A DNA stretch of 64,000 bases from Balneola sp. (GTDB taxonomy: Bacteria > Bacteroidota > Rhodothermia > Balneolales > Balneolaceae): the NCBI GenBank assembly GCA_002694685.1, contig NZMW01000010.1:124001-188000 (forward strand), in the 5' to 3' direction. Position numbers and translations under genes: made by a program. Shown here in pieces: positions 44,811 through 53,837 of the stretch. The notes beneath the pieces are model-generated. The model ran no database searches, was not told where the DNA came from, and saw nothing but the letters and a program-made list of their open reading frames with translations. Position 1 is the first letter of the stretch. The number at the start of each line of letters is the position of its first letter.

Positions 44811-46532
44811 TTAGAATTTAATTGTTAACCCGCCAAAAATTTGAAATGGTCGTTCCTGATATCCATTCCACACTTCATACTGTTGTCCCAGAATATTCAG
44901 CAACTTTGCATACACGCCAAATGTCTCATTAAATTGATATTCAGCGCCCGCATTAAGCAATACGAAAGCACTTAAATCTGAGTTTGCAGAAGGCGCTCTT
45001 CGAGCACCAATATATTCTGCCCAACTGTTAATTGTAAGTGCTTTTACTACTTTATAAGAAATAGCTCCTTCGATGCCGAGTTTCTCTTCATAAGGAATGT
45101 TTCCACCCCCATCTAATTTTGGGCTACGGAAGTAAACTTTTCCATCAAACCAGAATTTTTCAGGCACCAGTTGTTGGCTCGCTCCGGCATAAAACTCAAA
45201 GATATTGGCGTTGTCATATATCACATCATAAAAGCCGGAAGTATTAGATGGGGCAATATTCTGACGCTGGTAATATGCATAGTCTCTAACAAACCGATAA
45301 TTAGCACCTCCAAATACACGGTTTCCATCAAAAAGCTGGAAGTTCACCTCTCCAGTAGCGCCCACATTATAAGCGTGTTGCAACTGGGTTTGAACATTTA
45401 GGAAACGATTAAACTGATGGTTTTGCTGGATGGTCTGTATCTCAGGACGGGCAAAAGCTGTTCCTTTAATGGAAAGGGCATTATTTAGGTTATGCTTGAT
45501 CTCCAGTTCCGGAGTAAAGAAAAACTTGCTCGAAAAAGGATCTGAAATATATTCGATGCCGCCTTTACCACTAATTCTTGTACTGAAGTTAAAAAGGCGC
45601 TCGTACTCTATAGAAGCCTTGGCGTCAATCCAGTTTTGAGAACCAATAGCATCGTTTTCATAATTGCCACCTTCTACACTGGCAGTAACATCAAAAGTTT
45701 CATAAATGTGATTACCAGGCCAGTAGTAGGAAAAAGTAGCATGCCCAACTCGTTCGGTAAGGTCTCCGGAAAGGCCTGAATTCCCCGCATCAAGAGTAGT
45801 GCTAAACAAATTACCTCCAGCGCTAAGTTGCCAGCCGTCTAGCGTATTTTTTGTTTTTTGAAGAGAAACTTGTCCACTACCGCCGGTATAAGTCTTATCG
45901 GAAGTTTCTCCTATAAAATTTTGCTGAAAATTGTTTTCATTCAGGTTGAAAAGGTAATTGAAGTCGTTGAGCGCTCCAGCATCTACAACAAGCTTAAGAT
46001 CATTCTTCAGCTTGGTGATGTACTTTACATTGGCGTCCATATATCGGAAGCCGCTTTCCTGTGAGTCTAAATGACCATCTGAGGCACGGAGATTTATATC
46101 AGCTGTAACAAGACTTTTGTCGTTGAGCTTATAAAACCCATATCCGTTTAGTTCGGGTGAAATAAAACTTCCGAAGCCACCGCGGAGGTATGCATTAATT
46201 CGGCTTGGGTTTGTTAGGACAGACCTTGTGGGCGGGTCGGGCCGTCCCAATTGGGTGATTGAAATATCTGCAACGGACTCATCCCGCGTTTCCATGAAAG
46301 GCATTCTGTTTGGGTCAATTTGGAATACACGCGGGGTTGGGTTAAAGCCCAGAATAGGTTGTCTTCTTAATCCGGGAAAGCGAGCCTGAAACTCACTTCT
46401 AATCTCAATATCCTGGGGGTTAATTTCCGGCAAGAGGGAGTTATCTGCAGCTTGCTGTCCACCTTGGGCAAAGGCGAAAAGAGGGCATAAAACGATAAAT
46501 AGGGAAAATAATAGCGGTCTGTTTCTCATCAT
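44811..46532 (-). CDS. Outer-membrane beta-barrel protein (TonB-dependent-receptor barrel-like)
   Basis: The 573-residue protein has a signal peptide (RPLLFSLFIVLCPLFAFAQ). Its mature part alternates barrel strands and ends FQIFGGLTIKF, with a C-terminal Phe as for barrels inserted by BamA. No plug domain or TonB box was recognised; residues 25-110 are a Pro-rich lead. The C-terminal part (FGVYAKLLNILGQQYEVWNG) is like the last strands of TonB-dependent receptors. It heads the HU/SPOR/ExbBD/TonB group. Confidence 0.78.
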   Translation of the reverse strand: MMRNRPLLFSLFIVLCPLFAFAQGGQQAADNSLLPEINPQDIEIRSEFQARFPGLRRQPILGFNPTPRVFQIDPNRMPFMETRDESVADISITQLGRPDPPTRSVLTNPSRINAYLRGGFGSFISPELNGYGFYKLNDKSLVTADINLRASDGHLDSQESGFRYMDANVKYITKLKNDLKLVVDAGALNDFNYLFNLNENNFQQNFIGETSDKTYTGGSGQVSLQKTKNTLDGWQLSAGGNLFSTTLDAGNSGLSGDLTERVGHATFSYYWPGNHIYETFDVTASVEGGNYENDAIGSQNWIDAKASIEYERLFNFSTRISGKGGIEYISDPFSSKFFFTPELEIKHNLNNALSIKGTAFARPEIQTIQQNHQFNRFLNVQTQLQHAYNVGATGEVNFQLFDGNRVFGGANYRFVRDYAYYQRQNIAPSNTSGFYDVIYDNANIFEFYAGASQQLVPEKFWFDGKVYFRSPKLDGGGNIPYEEKLGIEGAISYKVVKALTINSWAEYIGARRAPSANSDLSAFVLLNAGAEYQFNETFGVYAKLLNILGQQYEVWNGYQERPFQIFGGLTIKF

Positions 46533-46699
46533 TGAACTGCGTTTCCTGAATGTACTAATTTTTGAAGGAAGGTTTAAGGGTTAGCTAACGAAAAGATGTA
46601 CTGAGAATTATGGGATTGTGTTCCGGCTTAAAGATGGAGCAGTTGTTTTTGGAAAAGTCATATCGCGGCGAAAACCGGGATCTGGACGTTTAATCAATC

Positions 46700-46726
46700 C
46701 CAGATTCCTGACTTCGCAGGAATGAC
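46700..46726. repeat. Dispersed repeat (GTCATTCCTG / AGGAATCTGG type), copy 1
   Basis: CCAGATTCCTG-ACTTCG-CAGGAATGAC has internal hairpin symmetry (ATTCCTG/CAGGAAT). An inverted-orientation copy is at 63955-63981. It lies in the 210 bp gap between nadA and the barrel gene, which also holds GGATCTGGACG-type degenerate repeat DNA. Confidence 0.65.
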
Positions 46727-46742
46727 GCAAAGGAAACTCAGC

Positions 46743-47852
46743 TTAAGACCGCTCAAGCATCCTATTCAGTGCAAGCACCGCATTTTCAGCTACGTTCTTA
46801 GGAACCGTGATTTGATTAACCACTTCCCCTTTTTCGAGCTTCTCCAGTGACCATAATAAATGAGGAAGATCAATGCGATTCATGGTTAAACAAGGACACA
46901 TGAAAGGGTTCAAAGAAACAATCTTCTTATCCGGGTTTTCTTCAGCCAATCGATTTACGAGGTTCATTTCGGTACCGATGGCCCATTTAGAACCGGGCTC
47001 AGCATTCTCGATAGTATCAATAATGAAACTGGTTGAGCCGTCGAGATCGGAAGCTTGGACGACATCATAAGTACATTCCGGATGAACCAGGATTTTCATG
47101 TCCGGCTCTTGCTTTCTGAGATTTTCGATATGCTTGATATTAAACTTCTCGTGAACAGAGCAGTGACCTTTCCAGAGGATCACTTTCACATTATCGAAAT
47201 CACCTTCGTACTCAAATTTTCCTTCCAAGGGAGCATAAATTGCCATTTCATCCAGAGAAATTCCTAAATCAAAAGCAGTATTTCGCCCTAAATGTTGATC
47301 AGGTAAAAATAGAATACGCTCTTTTTGGGTGAAGGCCCATTCCAGCATTTTCTTAGCGTTAGAGGAGGTGACGGTAGCTCCACCGTGCTTTCCAACAAAT
47401 CCTTTTATAGCGGCTGTAGAATTGACGTAGGTCAGCGGCAGAATCGTATCACCCCAAATGTCCTGCATTTTTTTCCAACCCGCTTCGGTTTGATCAATAT
47501 CAGCCATGTCGGCCATGGAACAACCGGCGCGTAAATCAGGGAGTATAACTTTTTGGTTCGGCTTGGTAAGCATATCTGCTGTTTCTGCCATAAAGTGAAC
47601 TCCGCAGAAAGCGATAAATTCAGCATCGGGCATTTCAGCACATATTTGAGCAAGCTTCAGAGAGTCGCCACGAGCATCAGAAAACTTAATGACTTCATCC
47701 TTTTGATAATGGTGTCCGGGGATGAAAAGGCGATCACCAAATTTAGCTTTGATCTCAAGAATACGGGCTTCCATTTCTTCCACAGAAAGCTCGCTGTATC
47801 TCTTTGGAAGGGATACTTTTGACTCAATTTCTAAAACATCTAAAACTTCCAT
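46743..47852 (-). CDS. nadA: Quinolinate synthase A
   Basis: NadA condenses iminoaspartate with DHAP to quinolinate using a [4Fe-4S] cluster. The frame has [12 protein letters not shown], the three cluster cysteines in [18 protein letters not shown] and [13 protein letters not shown], and [11 protein letters not shown] at 47852 gives 369 residues, close to the long NadA type of Bacillus; GTG starts at 47861 and 47870 are possible. No nadB is present. nadC is 117 bases upstream on the same strand. Confidence 0.96.
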   Translation of the reverse strand: MEVLDVLEIESKVSLPKRYSELSVEEMEARILEIKAKFGDRLFIPGHHYQKDEVIKFSDARGDSLKLAQICAEMPDAEFIAFCGVHFMAETADMLTKPNQKVILPDLRAGCSMADMADIDQTEAGWKKMQDIWGDTILPLTYVNSTAAIKGFVGKHGGATVTSSNAKKMLEWAFTQKERILFLPDQHLGRNTAFDLGISLDEMAIYAPLEGKFEYEGDFDNVKVILWKGHCSVHEKFNIKHIENLRKQEPDMKILVHPECTYDVVQASDLDGSTSFIIDTIENAEPGSKWAIGTEMNLVNRLAEENPDKKIVSLNPFMCPCLTMNRIDLPHLLWSLEKLEKGEVVNQITVPKNVAENAVLALNRMLERS

Positions 47853-47969
47853 AACACTCACATTTGCCACAAAACCGATAACCGGATTTGAAGCTATTTT
47901 AATACAAGTTATTGAATAAGATCAAAGTTAATAAAAAAACCAATGAATTCGTGCCTATCAACCAGCGGC

Positions 47970-48800
47970 TTATTCCAGATTAAAGCTGATGTCTAAGGCC
48001 TTAACAGAATGGGTCAACCAGCCAAGAGAAATAACATCAGCGCCACAACCTTTGTAAGCTGAAATATTCTCCGGGGTGATTCCTCCTGAAACTTCAACAA
48101 GGATCTCATCAGGTATCAAAGCCATCAACTCTTTTACTTCTTCAGGTGATCTGTTATCCATCATAATGACATCAACACCAGCTTTCACAGCCTCTAACAC
48201 CTGCTGCTTATTTTCCGTTTCTACTTCAATCTTTACCATATACCCAACACGGGACCTGACTAACTCTACAGCGCTCTTAATATTTCCTGCGGCTTTAATG
48301 TGATTGTCTTTAATCATGACTCCATCATCAAGCCGGAAGCGGTGATTTCGGCCACCGCCACATCGCACAGCATACTTCTGAAGTGCTCGCAAGCCGGGTA
48401 GTGTTTTCCGTGTATCGGTGATTGTAATAGTAGAGTCGCCCAAGTTTTCAATAACCTGTCGGGTTGAAGTTGCAATGCCGCTTAAATGCTGAATTAGATT
48501 CAAAATGACTCTTTCAGCTGAAAGCAACACTCTGACGGGTGCTTCAACCTCGGCAATTATCTCACCTTTTTTAACCGGCATTCCATCGTTCTTGTGAAAA
48601 GAAACGTTAGCTGCTTCTCCCAAAAGTTCATACCCAAGCTCAATGATTTCAAGTCCCGCTAAAACCCCATCAGCTTTAGCGGTATAAACTCCTTTACCAA
48701 ATTGATTTTGAGGAAAAATGGAATCCGAAGTGAGGTCTCCCATTCCTATGTCTTCACTGAAAGCGTGCCGCAGAATTTCTTTAAGCTCAAGTTGGTTCAT
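47970..48800 (-). CDS. nadC: Nicotinate-nucleotide pyrophosphorylase (carboxylating)
   Basis: NadC converts quinolinate and PRPP to nicotinate mononucleotide. The 276-residue protein shows the family blocks DIGMGDLTSDSIF, SAERVILNLIQHLSGIAT, TRKTLPGLRALQKYAVRCGG, HRFRLDDGVMIKDNHI and VSGGITPENI. It diverges from the cysteine desulfurase gene across 80 bases. Confidence 0.97.
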   Translation of the reverse strand: MNQLELKEILRHAFSEDIGMGDLTSDSIFPQNQFGKGVYTAKADGVLAGLEIIELGYELLGEAANVSFHKNDGMPVKKGEIIAEVEAPVRVLLSAERVILNLIQHLSGIATSTRQVIENLGDSTITITDTRKTLPGLRALQKYAVRCGGGRNHRFRLDDGVMIKDNHIKAAGNIKSAVELVRSRVGYMVKIEVETENKQQVLEAVKAGVDVIMMDNRSPEEVKELMALIPDEILVEVSGGITPENISAYKGCGADVISLGWLTHSVKALDISFNLE

Positions 48801-48880
48801 AAAAGTGAATCAGCCGTTTTATTTGTCTATTTTAAAAGGGCAACAAAGATACCTTTTTTTAATCATAAGAGCGATCATCG

Positions 48881-50053
48881 ATGATATATCTCGACCATGC
48901 TGCTACAACGCCCATCAGCGACAAAGCTTTGGAGGTGTATGTAAACGTTTCGAAGCACTACTTTGGAAATTCCAGCAGTATGCACGATGAGGGTTCTTTG
49001 GCCAAGCAGATTTTAGAGGCCTCTGCAAAGACTTTGGCAAGTACAATTAATGCTCGTCCAAAAGATGTGTACTTCACTTCAGGAGCATCGGAGTCCAGCT
49101 TTTTGGCTATTTATTCTTTGTTGAACTCGCTGGAAGAAAAAACGGGGCATATCATTACTACGCCAATTGAACACTCTTCGGTCCGCAATCTTTTCTTAAA
49201 GCTGAAGGATGAAGGGTATGAAGTATCGGTTGTTCCGGTAACTGAGTTTGGAGAAATCGATTTTGAGGCATTACAAGAACTGGTTCGGGACGATACGGTT
49301 CTGGCCTCTATTCAACATGTGAATTCAGAAATTGGAACCATTCAGGACTTAGAAAAGATCGGGCAGTATTTGCAGGATCGGGGAGTAATGCTTCACAGTG
49401 ACTGCGTACAAAGCTTCGGGCGCATTCCTGTTGATGTTCAAAAATTAAATGTAGACGCGGTCTCCATTTCAAGCCACAAAATATATGGTCCCAAAGGATG
49501 TGGGGCTGTTTGGATGAACCCAAAGATAGGCTGGAAACCTGTTTTTCCGGATTCTGATAACCAAAAGAAATTTAAGCCCGGAACAAACGATGTGCCAAGT
49601 GTAGCTGCTTTTGCTACAGCCTCCAAACTGATCACGCAAAATAGAACAGATGAACAGCTTCGAATTCTGGAATTCAGAGAAAAGCTGCTGGATGAGTTGA
49701 GAAAATTGGAGTTTGATATAGTAGTTGAACAGCACCCTTCCAATTATGTCCCAAATATTTTAGGATTGCGAATACCGGGGATGGAAGGACAGTTTTTTAT
49801 GCTGGAGTGTAGTCAGGCGGGGCTTGCTATCTCAACAGGGAGTGCGTGTCAGGTCGGCTCAGAAAAGCCAAACAAAACAATGACGGCTATTGGAAAAAGT
49901 GAACAAGAAGCTCGGGAGTTTGTACGTTTATCATTCGGAAAAGAGAATCAAGTGAGTGAGATTCCACAGATAATTGAAAAAATGAGTAGTATCTTAAGGC
50001 GACATTTTGATAAAGTAAATCATCATAAGAAGAAGGAAGGATTGACGACATGA
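48881..50053 (+). CDS. Cysteine desulfurase (NifS/IscS family)
   Basis: The 390-residue PLP enzyme takes sulfur from cysteine for Fe-S clusters. The N-terminus MIYLDHAATTPI, the PLP lysine in ISSHKIYGPKGCGAVW and the catalytic cysteine in ISTGSACQVG are clear; the short form of the active loop resembles group I NifS/IscS. It diverges from nadCA, as nifS does in Bacillus, which suggests it matures the NadA cluster. Its stop overlaps the next start (ATGA). Confidence 0.93.
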   Translation: MIYLDHAATTPISDKALEVYVNVSKHYFGNSSSMHDEGSLAKQILEASAKTLASTINARPKDVYFTSGASESSFLAIYSLLNSLEEKTGHIITTPIEHSSVRNLFLKLKDEGYEVSVVPVTEFGEIDFEALQELVRDDTVLASIQHVNSEIGTIQDLEKIGQYLQDRGVMLHSDCVQSFGRIPVDVQKLNVDAVSISSHKIYGPKGCGAVWMNPKIGWKPVFPDSDNQKKFKPGTNDVPSVAAFATASKLITQNRTDEQLRILEFREKLLDELRKLEFDIVVEQHPSNYVPNILGLRIPGMEGQFFMLECSQAGLAISTGSACQVGSEKPNKTMTAIGKSEQEAREFVRLSFGKENQVSEIPQIIEKMSSILRRHFDKVNHHKKKEGLTT

Positions 50054-50607
50054 AAAGAGGATTATTCTTACTCAGTCTGTTTGCAGTATTATTTACTGGA
50101 ACGGTATTTGCTCAAGATTCAAATGCAGAAATCAACATCGTAAAATATAGTGATTACCAATGCCCGGCTTGCAAGTATTTTGTGAGTATCGAAGAGCAAC
50201 TTAAAGAAGAGTACGGGGATAAAATCTCCATCACCACCAAGCATTTCCCATTGAGCATGCACCAGTATGCAGGATTAGCTTCAAGAGTAGCTGAAGCGGC
50301 TCGTGAGCAGGGAAAATATGAGGAAATGCACGACATGATTTTTGCCGGACAAGAACAGTGGGCCCGTGGAAATGCCGAAGCAATATTTATCGGCTACGCC
50401 AAAAGCCTGGATCTTGACATGGAAAAATTCCGAAATGATATGAACTCAGCCGACATGCAGCGTATTGTAATGGCGGATAAAAGAGAGGGCATTAATTTGA
50501 ATGTGAACTCCACCCCAACGTTTTACATAAATGGCACAAAACTGGAAAATAATCCCAGAACCTACGCTCAGTTCAAACAACTGGTTGATGCTATGATGCA
50601 GCAATAA
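50050..50607 (+). CDS. DsbA-like periplasmic thiol oxidoreductase
   Basis: The 185-residue protein has a signal peptide (about 1-21, ending VFAQ), the active site CPAC (Cys38, Cys41) in YSDYQCPACKYF, and the cis-Pro loop NSTPTFYINGTKL. This is the DsbA/DsbG-like family (Thioredoxin_4). It is translationally coupled to the cysteine desulfurase gene and followed by a terminator. Confidence 0.9.
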   Translation: MKRGLFLLSLFAVLFTGTVFAQDSNAEINIVKYSDYQCPACKYFVSIEEQLKEEYGDKISITTKHFPLSMHQYAGLASRVAEAAREQGKYEEMHDMIFAGQEQWARGNAEAIFIGYAKSLDLDMEKFRNDMNSADMQRIVMADKREGINLNVNSTPTFYINGTKLENNPRTYAQFKQLVDAMMQQ

Positions 50608-50629
50608 TTCATACTTTGTTTTGATTATT

Positions 50630-50662
50630 AAAGGAGCTCGTGAACAACGGGCTCTTTTTTTT
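50630..50662 (+). terminator. Intrinsic terminator after the DsbA-like gene
   Basis: The stem GAGCTCG / CGGGCTC with a 7-base loop is followed by T8. It shows that the next gene does not start at the longest frame (50621), which would run through this hairpin. Confidence 0.85.
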
Positions 50663-50698
50663 AAGGAGGAAAAAAGCAAATCTTTGCTATTTTCGGGA

Positions 50699-51457
50699 AT
50701 GAAAGCCGCCTCAGAACCAACAAAAAAAAGCTGTCCGAATTGCGGAACGCAAAAAGCCGGAAACTTCTGTGCTAATTGTGGTCAGAAGTTTTTTGAAGGA
50801 AAGCTATCGTTGACGGCGGTTACCCAGGATTCTATCGATACATTGTTTAATATCGATAATCGCGTGCTGAAAACGCTAAAAGATCTTTTTCTGAAGCCCG
50901 GATATATCACAAAGCAATATTTAGCCGGAAAAAGGCAGCGCTACATATCTCCTTTTAGGGTTTACTTCACCTTTAGTGCGCTCTACTTTTTTGTGCTTTC
51001 CATTACAGAAGTGAACAGCATTTTATTCATGAATTCTTTTGACCTTGATGGGAATGAGGAACAGTTTACGAATTTCATGAAGTCATTTATCATTTTGTTT
51101 GCACCGGCTTTTGCAGGTGTTATTCATCTGCTTCATCGAAAACAGGGCAAGAATTATATCGAGTCTTTGGTTCTCGCTTTACATCTTCACTCCGTTTTAT
51201 TCTTTCTATTTATAGTGCGAGCAATAACAGACCACTTTATGCTGATATATACCGAAACGGGTGGACTAAGAATATTGATTATAGGAATCAGTGCGACATC
51301 TACCATCCTATTATTCTACTATATGTACAGCTATCTGAGAGAGTTTTTTGGGCAAAGCATCATGAAAACCGTGCTCAAAGTATTTTTGATGCTGCAAGGT
51401 TACGTGGTTATTCTAATCATCGCGCTTCTCATTTTTATCTTTACCATTTCAGGCTAA
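50699..51457 (+). CDS. DUF3667 zinc-ribbon membrane protein
   Basis: From ATG at 50699 the protein has 252 residues. It starts with a zinc ribbon (CPNCG and CANCGQ, Cys12, 15, 24, 27), then the DUF3667 block FLKPGYITKQYLAGKRQRYI followed by SPFRVYFTFSALYFF, and five hydrophobic helices. The family is common in Bacteroidota and has no known function. Confidence 0.88.
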   Translation: MKAASEPTKKSCPNCGTQKAGNFCANCGQKFFEGKLSLTAVTQDSIDTLFNIDNRVLKTLKDLFLKPGYITKQYLAGKRQRYISPFRVYFTFSALYFFVLSITEVNSILFMNSFDLDGNEEQFTNFMKSFIILFAPAFAGVIHLLHRKQGKNYIESLVLALHLHSVLFFLFIVRAITDHFMLIYTETGGLRILIIGISATSTILLFYYMYSYLREFFGQSIMKTVLKVFLMLQGYVVILIIALLIFIFTISG

Positions 51458-51520
51458 AAGAACTGAATCCTAAGGCACATTTCCCTTATCTTTAAAGTGA
51501 ATTTTGAAATCCATTCATTC

Positions 51521-53149
51521 ATGAAAGAATACTTAGTCGAGATCATCAGCAAATCGCTGGATCAATTTGAGCTGGAAGAAAAACCGGAAATCCGAATTGA
51601 GGAGCCCAACCAACCCGATCATGGAGACGCTGCCACCAACATCGCTATGATGCTGGCCAAACCACTTCGCAACAATCCAAGAGCAATTGCACAACGGCTT
51701 GTTGATAAGTTGGAATACGATGAGAAAAAAATATCAGCCGTAGAAATTGCCGGACCAGGATTTATAAATTTCCGTTTTGCTGAAGAGTACTTGTTTGATG
51801 AGCTTTCTGAAATTTTGAAAGCGGGAAGTGATTACGGAAAATCAGATTCGAATAAAGAAAAGCGTGTACTTGTTGAGTTTGTAAGTGCGAATCCAACGGG
51901 ACCTTTGACGGTTGGTCACGGCCGAAATGCCGTTTTGGGAGATACGGTTTCCCGCCTGCTGGAATGGACCGGCGCCGAAGTAGAAAGAGAGTACTACTTC
52001 AATGATGCTGGCCGACAAATGCGTGTTTTGGGTGAAAGTGTACGTGCCCGGTATTTAGAGCTGCTGGGTAAAGACAATGAATTTCCTGAAGGCGGATATG
52101 AAGGGGAATACATCAAAAATATTGCACAGGCTTTAATGGATGAAAAAGGAGGAGAACTAACTTCAGCTGAAGATGAAAAGCCCTTCAAAGAAAAAGCGGA
52201 AGAAGAAATTTTTGCAGACATCAGTGCTACGCTTGAGCGGATGAGCATCAAGATGGATTCTTTTTTCAATGAAAGAAGTCTGTATGAAAACGGAAAGATT
52301 GATGAAACAATAGAAAAGCTCCGCGAGCTGGATCTCGCCTACGATAAAGAGGGAGCCGTTTGGTTTAAAACAACCGAGTTTGGCAAAGAAAAAGACACGG
52401 TATTAGTAAAAAGCACCGGTGAGCCAACATACCGACTTCCGGATATCGCGTACCACGCCAACAAGCTGGATCGTGGTTTTGATCTGTGTGTGGATGTTTT
52501 TGGAGCCGATCATATTGCAACCTATCCGGATGTGATGAATGGGATCAAGTCGCTGGGCTATGACCCGGATAAAGTTGATGTGATTGTCTATCAATTTGTG
52601 ACATTGGTGAAAGATGGAAAGCCCTTCAAGATGAGTACGCGTAAAGCTAATTTCGTAACGCTTGATGACCTGATGGATGAAGTAGGTGCCGATGTAACCC
52701 GCTTCTTCTTCCTGATGCGCTCTCCAAATACGCACCTTGAATTCGATATCGCCCAGGCTAAAGAAGCCGGCGAGAAAAATCCCGTGTTCTATCTTCAGTA
52801 TGCACACGCTCGCATTGCCAGTATTCTTCGCAAAGTTGAAGATGAGTATGATTTTTCCGGTGATGTTGATTTAAGCCTGCTTGATCATCCAACCGAAATT
52901 GCCTTGATTAAAACCATGCTGAAATTTCCTGACACTATTGCTACTTCAGCAAGGAGTCGAGAACCTCATCATGTCATTACATTCCTAAATGAACTCGCCT
53001 CTGACTTCACCAGCTTCTACCACGACTGCCGTATTTTAGGGGAAGATGAAAATCTTGCTCAGGCACGGATGGAGCTTGCTAAAGCAGTAGCCCAAGTGCT
53101 CAGAAATGGACTGGGGATTTTAGGTATTACTGCTCCAGATCAAATGTAA
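51521..53149 (+). CDS. argS: Arginyl-tRNA synthetase
   Basis: ATG at 51521 gives 542 residues; a GTG eight codons upstream is less likely. The class I signature is ANPTGPLTVGHGRNAVLG, the KMSK-like loop is KPFKMSTRKANFVTLDDL, and the C-terminal DALR domain ends LRNGLGILGI. It charges tRNA-Arg. Confidence 0.97.
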   Translation: MKEYLVEIISKSLDQFELEEKPEIRIEEPNQPDHGDAATNIAMMLAKPLRNNPRAIAQRLVDKLEYDEKKISAVEIAGPGFINFRFAEEYLFDELSEILKAGSDYGKSDSNKEKRVLVEFVSANPTGPLTVGHGRNAVLGDTVSRLLEWTGAEVEREYYFNDAGRQMRVLGESVRARYLELLGKDNEFPEGGYEGEYIKNIAQALMDEKGGELTSAEDEKPFKEKAEEEIFADISATLERMSIKMDSFFNERSLYENGKIDETIEKLRELDLAYDKEGAVWFKTTEFGKEKDTVLVKSTGEPTYRLPDIAYHANKLDRGFDLCVDVFGADHIATYPDVMNGIKSLGYDPDKVDVIVYQFVTLVKDGKPFKMSTRKANFVTLDDLMDEVGADVTRFFFLMRSPNTHLEFDIAQAKEAGEKNPVFYLQYAHARIASILRKVEDEYDFSGDVDLSLLDHPTEIALIKTMLKFPDTIATSARSREPHHVITFLNELASDFTSFYHDCRILGEDENLAQARMELAKAVAQVLRNGLGILGITAPDQM

Positions 53150-53162
53150 GCTGGAAAACGCT

Positions 53163-53576
53163 ATGCGATCATATACATCAAAGCCTCTCTACTTATTGGG
53201 GACAACAGTATTATTTGTTACGCTCACAAGCTGCTCTATCTTTGAAAATGAGCAAGATCTTGCCGTGTGTAATAAAGTTTTTGTTGTCGCCGAGCAGATG
53301 CCAGACTTAAAAGGCAGCATGGCTAATCTTCAGGGAAAAATAGAATATCCAAAGGAGGCAAAAGAGTCCGGGGTAGAGGGCAGGGTTACGGTACAGTTTG
53401 TTGTAGATAAATTCGGAGACGTACGTGATGCGAAAGTCATTAGAGGAATTGGTGCAGGAGCAGATGAGGAAGCATTACGAGTAGTAAAAACGGCTACCTT
53501 TGATCCCGGAGAGCAGGATGGGGAGCCGGTTTGTGTTCAATATGCGCTATCGGTTAATTTCAGATTAGAAAACTAA
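53163..53576 (+). CDS. Lipoprotein with a TonB C-terminal domain
   Basis: The 137-residue protein has a lipoprotein signal (LLGTTVLFVTLTSC, lipobox Cys24). A TonB/TolA C-terminal domain follows: YPKEAKESGVEGRVTVQFVV, DKFGDVRDAKVIRGIG, EALRVVKTATFDPG. It lacks an inner-membrane TonB helix and Pro-rich spacer, so it cannot transduce energy alone in the usual way. It follows argS by 13 bases. Confidence 0.85.
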   Translation: MRSYTSKPLYLLGTTVLFVTLTSCSIFENEQDLAVCNKVFVVAEQMPDLKGSMANLQGKIEYPKEAKESGVEGRVTVQFVVDKFGDVRDAKVIRGIGAGADEEALRVVKTATFDPGEQDGEPVCVQYALSVNFRLEN

Positions 53577-53580
53577 ACTA

Positions 53581-53800
53581 CTATAAATTCCCTCGCTCCG
53601 GACGCTCTGCGTCGGAGCGAATTATTGGTCAGGTAATTACGTGCAGACGCAGAGCGTAAGCACGAGCGTAAATGGGCGTTGTATGTGCTTATGTCAGTCA
53701 GTCCAAATAGCGCAAGCATCCGCTTGTGCGGTGTATGTTGTACAGCAAAAGCCCTATAAAGGCACTATCCAAGCGGACGCTTGAACTAGTCTGTGTATTT
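53581..53800. repeat. Cluster of palindromic repeats in a 261 bp intergenic gap
   Basis: No gene is seen between 53577 and 53837. It holds CGCTCC-g-GACGC-TCT-GCGTC-GGAGCG (53594-53619), a degenerate relative at 53644-53656 (GACGCAGAGCG), GCGCAAGC-ATCC-GCTTGTGC (53710-53729) and CAAGCG-GA-CGCTTG (53770-53783). The hairpins could also end the two converging transcripts. Confidence 0.7.
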
Positions 53801-53837
53801 GTAAAGATGCTTTGCCGATAACTTTAGGCTAAAGCTT

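Noticed and set aside
50621-50698. N-terminal extension of the DUF3667 protein
   Set aside because: The extension would be translated through a strong intrinsic terminator hairpin (50630-50662); the conserved part begins after the ATG at 50699.
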